A stretch of 64,000 nucleotides of DNA from an uncultured Clostridia bacterium. Lineage in GTDB: Bacteria; Bacillota; Clostridia; Christensenellales; Pumilibacteraceae. Positions 55,918 through 63,998 of this stretch are shown here, piece after piece (position 1 is the stretch's first letter; the number at the start of each line of letters is the position of its first letter). The stretch lies in the NCBI GenBank assembly GCA_947581755.1, contig CANPVN010000003.1, positions 1-64,000 of the forward strand, given 5' to 3'. The notes beneath the pieces were generated by a model that did no database searches, was not told the DNA's origin, and saw only the letters and a list, made by a program, of their open reading frames with translations. Position numbers and translations under genes: made by a program.

Positions 55918-57156
55918 ATGTATCGTGCCGAAAAACGAAAATCCGAGATTCCCGCTTCCGAAGAAAATCCCGAAGAAAGAGTCGAAGAAACTTTATCGGA
56001 AGAAAGAATCGACGAACACATATCCGAAGGAAACCACGAAGAAACTTTACCCGAAAACAAGAAAAAATTCGGCAATGCCTTTTGGCGTGTAACCAAAAAA
56101 GTTCTGTATCATATCTTTATAGACGGTTTGTCGGGAATGGCGGTCGGTTTATTCGCTACTTTGATAATAGGTACTATAATTTGTCAGATCGCTTCGTTCA
56201 TTCCCGGAAAAATAGGCGGATTTATCGACGCCATGGGCAGAATAGCAAAAGCGATGACGGGCGCGGGCATAGGCTTGGGCGTAGCGTATAAACTCAAAAA
56301 GCCCGCTTTGGTGGGAGTCAGCGCCGCCGTCGTCGGAATGGTAGGCGCGTACGCTTCCAAAATAATAGCGGGTACGATTTTTTCAGCGTCTGCCAACACT
56401 TTATTGGAAGGAGTAGGCGAGCCGTTGGGAGCGTTTATAGGCGCGTTGGTGGCGATAGACATAGGCAGTCTCGTATCGGGAAAGACAAAAATAGATATTT
56501 TGGTAACTCCGTTGTGCGCCATAGTGAGCGGCGCGGCGATAGGGTTATTGGCTGGACCGCCGATTTCCGCGCTTATGACGGCATTGGGAAAATTGATCGA
56601 CGTTGCGACCGTTCAACAACCTTTTATTATGGGAATAGTAGTCTCTGTGCTTATGGGTATGGCTCTTACGCTTCCCATAAGTTCTGCTGCGATAGGAGTA
56701 TCGCTGTCCTTGGGCGGCATTGCCGCGGGAGCGGCTACCGTGGGTTGCTGTTGTCAAATGGTGGGATTCGCCGTTATGAGTTTTCGCGAAAACAAGTTCG
56801 GCGGACTCGTTGCGCAAGGAATCGGCACCTCAATGCTTCAAATGCCCAATATAATAAAAAAGCCCGTAATTTGGTTGCCGCCTATTATTGCGAGCGCGAT
56901 TTTGGGTCCCATATCGAGCGTCGCGCTTAAAATGACGAGCAACGCCGTCGGTTCGGGAATGGGTACCGCGGGACTCGTGGGACCTATAATGACTTTTACC
57001 GTAATGCTCGAAGCGGGAACGCCTTGGTGGCTTATATTGATAGAGGTTTTGGGAATGTATTTCATTTTGCCCGCGGCGATCTGCTTGGGATTAAGCGAAC
57101 TTATGCGTAAGATAGGACTTATAAAAAAAGACGATATGTTGCTTAAATTGAATTGA
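55918..57156 (+). CDS. PTS EIIC-like membrane protein
   Basis: Polytopic membrane protein of 412 residues in the PTS_EIIC_2 family, with about nine to ten hydrophobic segments after an acidic cytoplasmic N-terminus of about 55 residues rich in Glu. Glycine-rich helices such as AGAGIGLGVAYKLKKPA and LGGIAAGAATVGCCC are typical. No EIIA or EIIB domain or gene is adjacent, so phosphotransferase transport is unproven. GAGGA precedes the ATG. Confidence 0.82.
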   Translation: MYRAEKRKSEIPASEENPEERVEETLSEERIDEHISEGNHEETLPENKKKFGNAFWRVTKKVLYHIFIDGLSGMAVGLFATLIIGTIICQIASFIPGKIGGFIDAMGRIAKAMTGAGIGLGVAYKLKKPALVGVSAAVVGMVGAYASKIIAGTIFSASANTLLEGVGEPLGAFIGALVAIDIGSLVSGKTKIDILVTPLCAIVSGAAIGLLAGPPISALMTALGKLIDVATVQQPFIMGIVVSVLMGMALTLPISSAAIGVSLSLGGIAAGAATVGCCCQMVGFAVMSFRENKFGGLVAQGIGTSMLQMPNIIKKPVIWLPPIIASAILGPISSVALKMTSNAVGSGMGTAGLVGPIMTFTVMLEAGTPWWLILIEVLGMYFILPAAICLGLSELMRKIGLIKKDDMLLKLN

Positions 57157-57168
57157 TAAAACTTATAA

Positions 57169-57201
57169 ACGGCGCAATGGTAAGACTTATCGTTGCGCCG
57201 T
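57169..57201. terminator. hairpin after the EIIC-like gene
   Basis: A perfect 9-bp stem (57169-57177 with 57193-57201) but no T-run, so termination may be weak. Confidence 0.5.
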
Positions 57202-57229
57202 AATCAGATGGTTATCTTGTACTGTAATT

Positions 57230-57243
57230 GCGACAAGTGTCGC
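57230..57243. promoter_or_regulatory. palindrome before the cupin gene
   Basis: GCGACA-AG-TGTCGC, a perfect 6-bp inverted repeat with a 2-base centre, 33 bases before the ATG. It could be an operator; no protein is known to bind it. Confidence 0.35.
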
Positions 57244-57275
57244 GATAGAAGAAAAAATATTTTCGGGAGGGAAAA

Positions 57276-57716
57276 ATGAAAAAGATCGCACAAAACGACG
57301 CTATGGCGGAGCACGCAAAACAAATGGTATTTCCCATCGGCGCGCCCAACGACGGGTTCAAGCAGTATTTCAGCGGAAAGAGTTATCTTGCGCCCATATC
57401 CAAAGAACAGGTCGGAATTTTCAATGTCACTTTCGAGCCGAGTTGCCGCAATAATTGGCACATACACCATGCGACGAAGGGCGGCGGACAAATTTTGATT
57501 TGCGTTGCGGGATGCGGCTACTATCAAGAGTGGGGCAAAGAAGCCGTTGAAATGAAAGCAGGCGACTGCATAAATATCCCCGCCGAAGTCAAGCATTGGC
57601 ACGGCGCGGCAAAGGACAGTTGGTTTTCTCATCTTGCCATAGAAGTTCCCGCCGAAAACGGCTCAAACGAATGGTTGGAACCCCTCTCCCAAGAAGAGTA
57701 CAACAAACTTCCGTAA
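57276..57716 (+). CDS. cupin-domain protein
   Basis: A 146-residue single-domain cupin. Metal ligands are seen in WHIHH (about 61-65) with a Gln in the GGGQILIC strand, and the last histidines in KHWHGA. Relatives include small cupins linked to carboxymuconolactone decarboxylase-like proteins and mandelonitrile-lyase-type enzymes; the substrate is unknown. GGGAGG precedes the ATG. Confidence 0.87.
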   Translation: MKKIAQNDAMAEHAKQMVFPIGAPNDGFKQYFSGKSYLAPISKEQVGIFNVTFEPSCRNNWHIHHATKGGGQILICVAGCGYYQEWGKEAVEMKAGDCINIPAEVKHWHGAAKDSWFSHLAIEVPAENGSNEWLEPLSQEEYNKLP

Positions 57717-57834
57717 GCCTTAGTATGACGTTTTTCCGCTCTCTCCGCGCGGGAAACGACGTCGTACGGGAAGCAACGGCAAGAGAAAAAAATTCGCATA
57801 CATAAATTTACCGAGATATAAGGAGCAAAAAAAA

Positions 57835-58350
57835 ATGAAAAGGATATTTTTATTTGCCTCGGTTATATGTTTTCTGCTATTCTCGCTTTTGTTTTCGGCT
57901 TGCGCGCAACCGCAAACCGAGGTAACTCCGCCTTCTTCGTCGGAACAAGAGACGACGAACGACGCTGACGAAAACGACAAGGAGAACGAAATGACGGATA
58001 TTATTTATCTTACAATAAACGGAAAAAAAATCGCCGTAAAGATTGAAAAGAACTCTGCGACAGCCGAATTGGTTCGACTTTTGAAGGAGAGCGATATTAC
58101 TTACACCGCAAGTGACTACGGCGGTTTTGAAAAGGTGGGAAATTTGGGGCATACGCTTCCCCATAACGATGTGAAGATGACGACCGAGGCGGGCGATGTT
58201 ATTCTATACACGGGGAATCAAATAGTCCTGTTTTACGGCAGCAATTATTGGAGTTATACGAGGTTGGGGAAAGTACAGGTCTCTGCGGAGGAGTGGAAAG
58301 AAATCCTCACCGAATCCGATTCCGTGACGGTAAAAATAACGTTACAATAG
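57835..58350 (+). CDS. lipoprotein with cyclophilin-like domain
   Basis: A 171-residue predicted lipoprotein. The signal peptide ends in FSAC (Cys23), followed by a Ser/Thr/Glu/Asp spacer. Residues about 54-170 form the Cyclophil_like domain, recognised by the INGKKIAVKIEKNSATAELV start, the GNLGHTLP segment and GDVILYTGNQIVLFYG. The bacterial versions are beta-barrels of unknown activity, often near flavodoxin-type reductases; here a flavodoxin-family gene follows 17 bases downstream. AAGGAG precedes the ATG. Confidence 0.85.
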   Translation: MKRIFLFASVICFLLFSLLFSACAQPQTEVTPPSSSEQETTNDADENDKENEMTDIIYLTINGKKIAVKIEKNSATAELVRLLKESDITYTASDYGGFEKVGNLGHTLPHNDVKMTTEAGDVILYTGNQIVLFYGSNYWSYTRLGKVQVSAEEWKEILTESDSVTVKITLQ

Positions 58351-58367
58351 ATTTTCAAGGAGAAGTT

Positions 58368-58907
58368 ATGAACAAGAAAATTTTGATAATATCGTCAAGT
58401 TACAGAACAAAAGGCAATTCGGAAAGACTTGCCGAGGAATTTTTCAAAGGCGCGTCGGATGCGGGAAACGAGGTCGAACTTGTTTCGTTGCGCGACAAAA
58501 AGATCTCTTTTTGCCACGGTTGTCTTGCTTGCCAAAAAATCAAGAGATGCGTAATTCACGATGACGCAGATAATATCCGTGAGAAAATGCAAAATGCCGA
58601 CGTAATAGTGTTCTCAACGCCCGTTTACTATTATGGAATAAGCGGGCAACTAAAAACTTTGCTCGACAGGTGCAATCCGCTGTATTCCTCGGACTATCGA
58701 TTCAAAGATATATACTTGCTCTTTACGGCGGCGGAAGACAGCGAAGACGCCGAGAAAAGAACGCTCGACAATCTCGACGGTTGGATCGTTTGTTTCGAAA
58801 AAGCGCGCCTTGCGGGTCATGTATTTTGCGGCGGAGTAAACGACGTAGGCGATATAGAGGGAAATTCCAAACTTGCGACTGCCTATGAAATGGGAAAGAG
58901 CGTATAG
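58368..58907 (+). CDS. flavodoxin-fold NAD(P)H-dependent FMN reductase
   Basis: A 179-residue flavoprotein. The FMN phosphate loop SSSYRTKGNSERLA (9-22), a CHGCLACQ cysteine pair near 47-54 and TPVYYYGISGQLKTLLDR are characteristic of the iron-sulfur flavoprotein/NADPH-dependent FMN reductase group. AAGGAG sets ATG 58368; a frame opening at 58248 lies inside the previous gene. Redox partner and substrate are unknown; pairing with the cyclophilin-like lipoprotein suggests a shared task. Confidence 0.88.
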   Translation: MNKKILIISSSYRTKGNSERLAEEFFKGASDAGNEVELVSLRDKKISFCHGCLACQKIKRCVIHDDADNIREKMQNADVIVFSTPVYYYGISGQLKTLLDRCNPLYSSDYRFKDIYLLFTAAEDSEDAEKRTLDNLDGWIVCFEKARLAGHVFCGGVNDVGDIEGNSKLATAYEMGKSV

Positions 58908-58969
58908 TTTTACGCAGCGTAAATGGGATAATACACACCCGACCGATTGTAAAACAAACGCCGAAATAT

Positions 58970-59695
58970 CTAATTATTGTCGGGTTTTTGCCACAGATTA
59001 TTTCTTTCGGGATGAGATATTGCCGAAATCATTCTGTCCTTTGCGAAGGGGATTTCTTTACAGATATTTTCTATAAGTTTTTTCATATATTCCCGTTTTG
59101 TGAAATGATCGGCGGGACAGGGATTATGAAAGACGGGATAATCTTTCGCCATAGCGGAAATATCCTTTTCTTTCAGATAGATCATGGGACGTATGACGGT
59201 AACGCCCGATCTTTCCAATCGGCTTACGGGGGAGAATACGGACAATCTGCCTTCGTAAAACATAGAGAGCAAGAAGGTTTCTATCACATCGTCGGCGTGA
59301 TGCCCCAAAGCGAGTTTATTACAGCCGTGAGCCGTTGCGGTGGAAGCGAGCGCGCCTCTTCGCATATTGGCGCATAGAGAGCAAGGGTTCGATTCCTTTC
59401 TTTCCTTAAAAATTATGTCGTAAATCATCGTGCGTTCGATATGGTATTGCACATTGCGAGAGTCGCAAAATTCTTTCAAACGAGAAAAGTCGGAGTTCTC
59501 GAAGCCCATATCCACGGTGATTGCGGTAAGCGAAAAGGGAGCGGGAGAAAAGCGGCGGAATTCGGCAAGCGCGCTCAACAGCACGAGACTGTCTTTGCCG
59601 CCCGAAAGTCCCACGGCTATGTTGTCGCCATCTTGTATCATATCGTAATCGGAAATTGCCCGCCTCATCGGAGACAAAATACGTTGTAAATTCAT
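58970..59695 (-). CDS. TtcA-like tRNA thiolation enzyme (PP-loop ATPase)
   Basis: A 241-residue member of the TtcA/TtuA adenylation family that adds sulfur to tRNA. The PP-loop GLSGGKDS (about 29-36), the CSLCANMRRG cysteine pair and the late NPCPAD cysteine fit the family's iron-sulfur ligands. ATG 59695 follows AAGGAG and a promoter. The exact modified base (2-thiocytidine 32 or another) is uncertain, as the family name is broad. It faces the rpmH cluster divergently. Confidence 0.88.
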   Translation of the reverse strand: MNLQRILSPMRRAISDYDMIQDGDNIAVGLSGGKDSLVLLSALAEFRRFSPAPFSLTAITVDMGFENSDFSRLKEFCDSRNVQYHIERTMIYDIIFKERKESNPCSLCANMRRGALASTATAHGCNKLALGHHADDVIETFLLSMFYEGRLSVFSPVSRLERSGVTVIRPMIYLKEKDISAMAKDYPVFHNPCPADHFTKREYMKKLIENICKEIPFAKDRMISAISHPERNNLWQKPDNN

Positions 59696-59719
59696 GATAA
59701 AAAATCTCCTTATACAAAC

Positions 59720-59748
59720 ATTATAAAGAAAAAAAGCGCGAAAGGCAA
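59720..59748 (-). promoter_or_regulatory. promoter of the TtcA-like gene
   Basis: Minus-strand TTGCCT (59748-59743), 17-bp spacer, TATAAT (59725-59720). Confidence 0.75.
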
Positions 59749-59799
59749 GTCGGCAAGAGGGAAAAGTATAAAAATCGCCCAAGGAACGGCTAATAATAG

Positions 59800-59829
59800 T
59801 TGACAAAAAACAAAGAAATAAAGTATAAT
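59800..59829 (+). promoter_or_regulatory. promoter of the rpmH-jag operon
   Basis: TTGACA (59800-59805), 18-bp spacer, TATAAT (59824-59829). No DnaA boxes were seen nearby, and dnaA is not in the window. Confidence 0.85.
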
Positions 59830-59877
59830 AATATCTGCGTAAAATGCGAACAAATAATTTTTAAGTAGGAAATTGCA

Positions 59878-60030
59878 ATGAAAAGAACTTACCAACCCAA
59901 GAAAAGATCACAGAACAAAGTACACGGCTTCAGAGAGAGAATGAAGAGCAGCGCAGGCAGAAGAGTGCTTCGCAGACGTAGGCAGAAGGGAAGGAAGAAC
60001 CTTACTCCCAAGCCTCTCGGTTCTCATTAA
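59878..60030 (+). CDS. rpmH: ribosomal protein L34
   Basis: Small basic protein of the large ribosomal subunit, 50 residues. It begins [10 protein letters not shown] and contains VHGFRERM and the Arg/Lys-rich second helix, so identification is firm. It has a six-residue tail (KPLGSH) beyond the usual 44. AGGAA precedes the ATG, and it heads the classic rpmH-rnpA-yidD-yidC-jag order. Confidence 0.97.
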   Translation: MKRTYQPKKRSQNKVHGFRERMKSSAGRRVLRRRRQKGRKNLTPKPLGSH

Positions 60031-60055
60031 CGGTCGGGGAATCGGCTGAAAGTCG

Positions 60056-60406
60056 ATGCTTGCAAAAAGGTACCGATTATCCAAAAGAGGTTCATTCACT
60101 TACGTTTACCGACATGGCGAGCGCAAGCAAACGGCAGCCCTTAAATTGATATACGTGTTATCGCGAGGAGAAGATAGAGTCGGATTTTCCGTGAGCAACA
60201 AAATAGGCAAGGCGGTCGTACGAAACAAAATAAAGCGCAGATTGCGCGCGGCATATTCGCCTTATTGCGGGCATGTTGCGCCGTCTCAAATGGTTTTTAT
60301 GGCAACGGAAGAAATCGTGGGCAAATCTTTTGCCGAAATATCCTCGGATATGCGATATTTACTTATACGCGCGGGACTGTATACCGATGAAAAAAAGAAC
60401 GGTTAA
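60056..60406 (+). CDS. rnpA: ribonuclease P protein component
   Basis: Protein subunit of RNase P, which trims the 5' ends of tRNA precursors. The 116-residue basic protein has FSVSNKIGKAVVRNKIKRRL, the RNR motif that binds RNA. The ribosome site is weak (GGGGA about 18 bases upstream). It overlaps yidD by 20 bases. Confidence 0.95.
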   Translation: MLAKRYRLSKRGSFTYVYRHGERKQTAALKLIYVLSRGEDRVGFSVSNKIGKAVVRNKIKRRLRAAYSPYCGHVAPSQMVFMATEEIVGKSFAEISSDMRYLLIRAGLYTDEKKNG

Positions 60407-60674
60407 AAAAGTAATAGTCGATATATTGACTTTCCGTTGGTTATTCGTCGGCGCTGTTTTGTTTTATAAAAAACGCTTGTCTCCGTTATTGCCTAAGGTG
60501 TGTATTTATTATCCGACGTGTTCGAGTTATATGCTGGAAAGCATAACTCAATACGGAGTGTTTCGCGGCGTATTCAGAGGGATAAAGAGACTGTGTAGAT
60601 GTGTACCTTGGGCAAAAGGCGGATTCGACCCCGTTCCGCTCAATCCAAAAGGAGATATGAGATGGGTTTACTGA
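60387..60674 (+). CDS. yidD: membrane protein insertion efficiency factor YidD
   Basis: Small 95-residue protein that assists YidC at the membrane. The start ATG lies inside the end of rnpA. The family signature is present as CIYYPTCSSYMLESI, with the later FRGIKRLCRC and KGGFDPVP. It ends 13 bases inside yidC, so the three are translationally coupled. Confidence 0.95.
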   Translation: MKKRTVKKVIVDILTFRWLFVGAVLFYKKRLSPLLPKVCIYYPTCSSYMLESITQYGVFRGVFRGIKRLCRCVPWAKGGFDPVPLNPKGDMRWVY

Positions 60675-62122
60675 ATAGTTTTATGTCTGTCTTACCGACC
60701 TTTGCCGCCGTAGCCGATAATTTGAAGGCTCCCGGCGGAATGTGGGAATGGCTTTTGATAAAAGGTTTCGGTTGGATAAAGGACTATGGCTTACGCATTA
60801 TAGTGTTCATAATTTTGTTGAAAATAATCTTGCTTCCCATAGATATTTTTCAACGCTATAAGATGCGTAAAAATCAGAAGATCACAGAAAGAATAAAACC
60901 CCAACTTGAAGATATGCAGAAGCGATACGGCAACGATAAAAACATGTTGTCGCAAAAACAGATGGAACTCAACAAAAAGGAAGGTTTCAGCTATTTTTCT
61001 TCATGCATACCGATGATTTTGACTCTTGTGATTTTCATTACATTATTGCAAGGCATGAATAACATAAGCCAATACATGGTATTCAAGCAATATGCCGAAT
61101 GGTACGACGTTTATACCGAGACTCTTGTAGTGGAAGAAGAAAAGTTGGGACAGGAGTATATCGATCTTAAGGCGGCGGTGGAAAACAACACCGCGCAAAT
61201 AAACGATTCGGGAAGGCGAATAAACGAGTTGCGCGACGGTATTCTTTCCGCGGATGACACTTTGAGCGAGGAGATACCGACTCTCGATAAGATAAGGGCG
61301 ACGGACGACGCCGAGACCGAAATAAACAAATTGTTGAAACCCATCGACGATTTGTTGTCCGACGGAAAGCACGAAGCAATAAAGTCACAACTCGAAGAAT
61401 ATAAGACTTTGATAAACGAATACGTACCTTTGTGGAACGAGTTATCGAGTCTTAACGCAATGCTTGTGGGCTTACGCGCTCCCGCGATACAAAAGGCGCA
61501 AGAGGCGGTAATCGCTTATGATAAAGAACATTCCGACAGTTTCTTGTGGATAAAGAGTATATGGCAACCCGATACGACTTGGAGTACGCCCGTATTTGAG
61601 GATGAGGCTTCTTTCAGAGTCGCCGTTACGGGATATATCGGAGACGCAGCCGCGGGATGCGGTTCCTGTAATTCGTCAAAGAACAAGACGGGCTTGCCGC
61701 AAGAGCAACTCGATGAGATGCTAAGTAGGTACGATGAAGTTACCGAAGCCATCATAAGCACAAATAAAGATATGAAAAACGGTTATTTCATACTTGTTGC
61801 GCTTGTAGTGTTGCTCAGCTTTTTCTCGCAATGGATCATGCAAAGGTTGCAGAAAAAGTCGGGACAGTTCGAGGCGAACGGCGCTGTCGGCGGCGGCAGT
61901 ATGAAAATAATGATGTTTATAATGCCGATATTGCTCGGTTTGTTTGCGATACGATACACTTCGGCATTTGCGTTGTACATGGTAACCAACTCGGCAATGT
62001 CTATTTTGATAAACGTAATTACAACGCTTATAATGAACGGAAAAGATAAAAGGGAAACGGTAAAAGTAGAGACGAGCGTAAATAAGTACGGCAGACCCGA
62101 TCCCAGAGATTTTAATAAATAA
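60662..62122 (+). CDS. yidC: membrane protein insertase YidC with large loop insertions
   Basis: Insertase of the YidC/Oxa1/Alb3 family, 486 residues, about twice the Gram-positive norm. AAAAGGAG fixes ATG 60662. The core is visible: the segment IIVFIILLKIILLPI, with a Lys (54) where the groove Arg usually lies; a cytoplasmic helical hairpin with ITERIKPQLEDMQKRYG; FLWIKSIWQPDT at 294-305; and two C-terminal membrane helices with the ALYMVTN motif. Between the second segment and FLWIK lie about 140 extra residues of predicted coiled coil (about 150-291), and another 60 or so after QPDT contain CGSC. No lipobox is present, unlike SpoIIIJ. Confidence 0.92.
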   Translation: MGLLNSFMSVLPTFAAVADNLKAPGGMWEWLLIKGFGWIKDYGLRIIVFIILLKIILLPIDIFQRYKMRKNQKITERIKPQLEDMQKRYGNDKNMLSQKQMELNKKEGFSYFSSCIPMILTLVIFITLLQGMNNISQYMVFKQYAEWYDVYTETLVVEEEKLGQEYIDLKAAVENNTAQINDSGRRINELRDGILSADDTLSEEIPTLDKIRATDDAETEINKLLKPIDDLLSDGKHEAIKSQLEEYKTLINEYVPLWNELSSLNAMLVGLRAPAIQKAQEAVIAYDKEHSDSFLWIKSIWQPDTTWSTPVFEDEASFRVAVTGYIGDAAAGCGSCNSSKNKTGLPQEQLDEMLSRYDEVTEAIISTNKDMKNGYFILVALVVLLSFFSQWIMQRLQKKSGQFEANGAVGGGSMKIMMFIMPILLGLFAIRYTSAFALYMVTNSAMSILINVITTLIMNGKDKRETVKVETSVNKYGRPDPRDFNK

Positions 62123-62132
62123 GGAGCAAAGT

Positions 62133-63191
62133 ATGAAAGAAATCGAAGTCTCGGCAAGGAAAGTCGAAGATGCGATTGCCGACGGATTGAGACAACTTGA
62201 TACCACGATAGATAATGTGACTATCGAGATATTGTCTCAAGGAGGCTTTTTGAAGAAAGCGAAAATCAGAATGAGAGTAAACGAGCCTGCGGAAAAAGAA
62301 ATCAAACCCGCGCAACAGCCTCGTAAAGAAACTTCCGAGGATATGCCGCGCAAGCAGCAACAAGACAAGCGGCAACCCAAGCCGAACGCCGCGGAAGCAA
62401 ACAATTCTTCCAAGGACAATAGACCCAAGGACTTCGAAAAGCCCAAGACCGAGACCGCACCTCGCGATAAGCGACCCGAAAGACCCGAATCCGACAACGC
62501 TCCTCGCGACAAGCGACCCGAAAGACCCGAATCCGACAACGCTCCTCGCGACAAGCGACCCGAGAAACCCAATGCCGAAAAGCCTCGTCCCGTGACGGAC
62601 AAGAAGGAAAGAACGGAAAACATTGTAAAAACCGAAGTTAAAAATGACAATGAAAAGCCCGTAAAATCCGAAAAACCCGAAAGAGCGGAACACGTAAAAC
62701 CTCAAAGAGAATGCGTCGAGGAAAAGCCCATAGACCCCGAAACAAAGAATATCGCGGCGAATTTCCTTAACGGACTTTTCGAAAAGATGGGAATAAAGGT
62801 TGACGTCTCGATAGAGGCGAATACCGAACTCAATATAGATCTCGTCTGCGAGGAAATGAAACTTATAGGATACAGAGGCAGCACTCTCGAAGCATTGACT
62901 GCGCTTGTGAGCGCGGTGGTAAACAAAGGCAAGGACTATGTTCCCGTAAATGTCGATAACAATAATTATCACAAGGAAAGAGAACAAAGTTTGATAGATC
63001 TCGCTCATAAGAAAGCCGATCGATGCGTCAGAATGAGAAAGAAGGTCGTTTTGGAACCCATGAGCAGTCGCGACAGAAAGATAATTCATTCGGCTCTCGG
63101 AGACGATGACAGAATAACCACCCGAAGCAAGGGACAGGAACCCAATCGCAGAGTCATTATCTATCCCAAAAACGATAAAAGACCTCAATAA
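62133..63191 (+). CDS. jag: RNA-binding protein Jag/KhpB
   Basis: Single-stranded RNA-binding protein, 352 residues. Order: Jag_N domain (1-48), a long charged linker rich in Lys, Pro, Glu and Arg (about 50-200), a KH domain (about 205-280) with LIGYRGSTLEAL in place of the GxxG loop context, and an R3H domain (about 285-345) with the arginine-histidine motif as SSRDRKIIHSAL. KhpB partners KhpA in cell elongation control in other Firmicutes. The linker is much longer than usual and contains tandem repeats. AGGAG precedes the ATG. Confidence 0.95.
   Translation: MKEIEVSARKVEDAIADGLRQLDTTIDNVTIEILSQGGFLKKAKIRMRVNEPAEKEIKPAQQPRKETSEDMPRKQQQDKRQPKPNAAEANNSSKDNRPKDFEKPKTETAPRDKRPERPESDNAPRDKRPERPESDNAPRDKRPEKPNAEKPRPVTDKKERTENIVKTEVKNDNEKPVKSEKPERAEHVKPQRECVEEKPIDPETKNIAANFLNGLFEKMGIKVDVSIEANTELNIDLVCEEMKLIGYRGSTLEALTALVSAVVNKGKDYVPVNVDNNNYHKEREQSLIDLAHKKADRCVRMRKKVVLEPMSSRDRKIIHSALGDDDRITTRSKGQEPNRRVIIYPKNDKRPQ
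62460..62570 (+). repeat. 42-bp tandem repeat in the jag linker
   Basis: Two nearly identical 42-bp units (62460-62501 and 62502-62543), encoding PRDKRPERPESDNA, and a diverged partial third. The in-frame repeat makes linker length likely to vary. Confidence 0.88.
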
Positions 63192-63210
63192 CAATTAAAA
63201 GTACGGCATA

Positions 63211-63253
63211 AAAAAGGAGTCGCCGATTATAACAATCGAGTGACTCTTTTCTT
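63211..63253. terminator. bidirectional terminator between jag and the peptidase gene
   Basis: An imperfect stem (63211-63228 with 63234-63250) flanked by A- and T-runs, between convergent genes. Confidence 0.72.
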
Positions 63254-63281
63254 ATATAAAGTCGATTTATATGCAGTGTTT

Positions 63282-63986
63282 TTATAATTGCGTCTTGACG
63301 GTATTTTCGCCGTCTTTTGTTATGAGATAGGCTTTTCCGCCCGCCGAGATCGCGCGACTGAATTTGCCGTCGATAAACTCTATTGCGCTGTCGTTTTCCA
63401 TAGCGTAAGCGGGGGAGAGAGTCTGTGATTGCAACAGCGCGTCGAAGTCTTTAACTCTGTCGTTATAATGCGGGCAAGCCGTACCTTTCAGCCAACCGAG
63501 CCCTTTGAAGAGTTTGTATTCTCCGCCGACTCCTCTCATAAGTTCGTAGTCGGTGTACATATTTTCAAACCAACATATCGCGCCCGCCGAAAGTCCCGTT
63601 ATAATGACGCCTCTGTCATAAGCCTTGCGTATAAGATCGGTTATTCCTATTTCATTCCATTTTTCCAACATGTAAACCGTATCGCCTCCGCCGACATAGA
63701 TGAAATCGGCAATATCGAATTTCGAGGCGATTTTTTCATAGTCCATTTCTCCGTATACGCAAAGAGCAACTTCGGCTTTAAGGTCGAATACCGAAGTGTA
63801 TGTTTTTCTGAAACTGTTGAAATAAGGCATGCTGTCATGACTTGCCGTACCCAAAAAAAGTCCGACTCCGCGTCTGCCTTCTTGAGCCGCTCTCTCTTTA
63901 ACCAAGTTTGCTATATAGCGGTCTATCTCCAAAGTCGTTTTGGTTTTTATTTCGCCGCCGCCGATTGCGATAATTCGTTTTTCCAT
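63282..63986 (-). CDS. peptidase S51 family (dipeptidase E-like), apparently leaderless
   Basis: 234-residue serine peptidase-like protein of the class I glutamine amidotransferase-like fold. The nucleophile motif GLSAGAICWF contains the catalytic serine, and YVGGGDTVYML and the late PHYND histidine region match peptidase E. It probably cleaves Asp-X dipeptides; related cyanophycinases are larger. TATAAT (63998-63993) lies six bases before the ATG and no ribosome site fits between them, so the mRNA is expected to lack a leader. The -35 lies beyond the window. Confidence 0.88.
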   Translation of the reverse strand: MEKRIIAIGGGEIKTKTTLEIDRYIANLVKERAAQEGRRGVGLFLGTASHDSMPYFNSFRKTYTSVFDLKAEVALCVYGEMDYEKIASKFDIADFIYVGGGDTVYMLEKWNEIGITDLIRKAYDRGVIITGLSAGAICWFENMYTDYELMRGVGGEYKLFKGLGWLKGTACPHYNDRVKDFDALLQSQTLSPAYAMENDSAIEFIDGKFSRAISAGGKAYLITKDGENTVKTQL

Positions 63987-63992
63987 AACTTT

Positions 63993-63998
63993 ATTATA
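63993..63998 (-). promoter_or_regulatory. -10 box of the peptidase gene
   Basis: Perfect TATAAT on the minus strand, six bases before the start codon. The -35 box would lie outside the window. Confidence 0.6.

Noticed and set aside
59380..59400. GGTTCGATTCC resembling a tRNA T-arm
   Set aside because: It lies inside the TtcA-like gene and no cloverleaf can be built around it.
59700..59880. Chromosomal origin next to rpmH
   Set aside because: No DnaA boxes and no dnaA were seen; only two back-to-back promoters are present.
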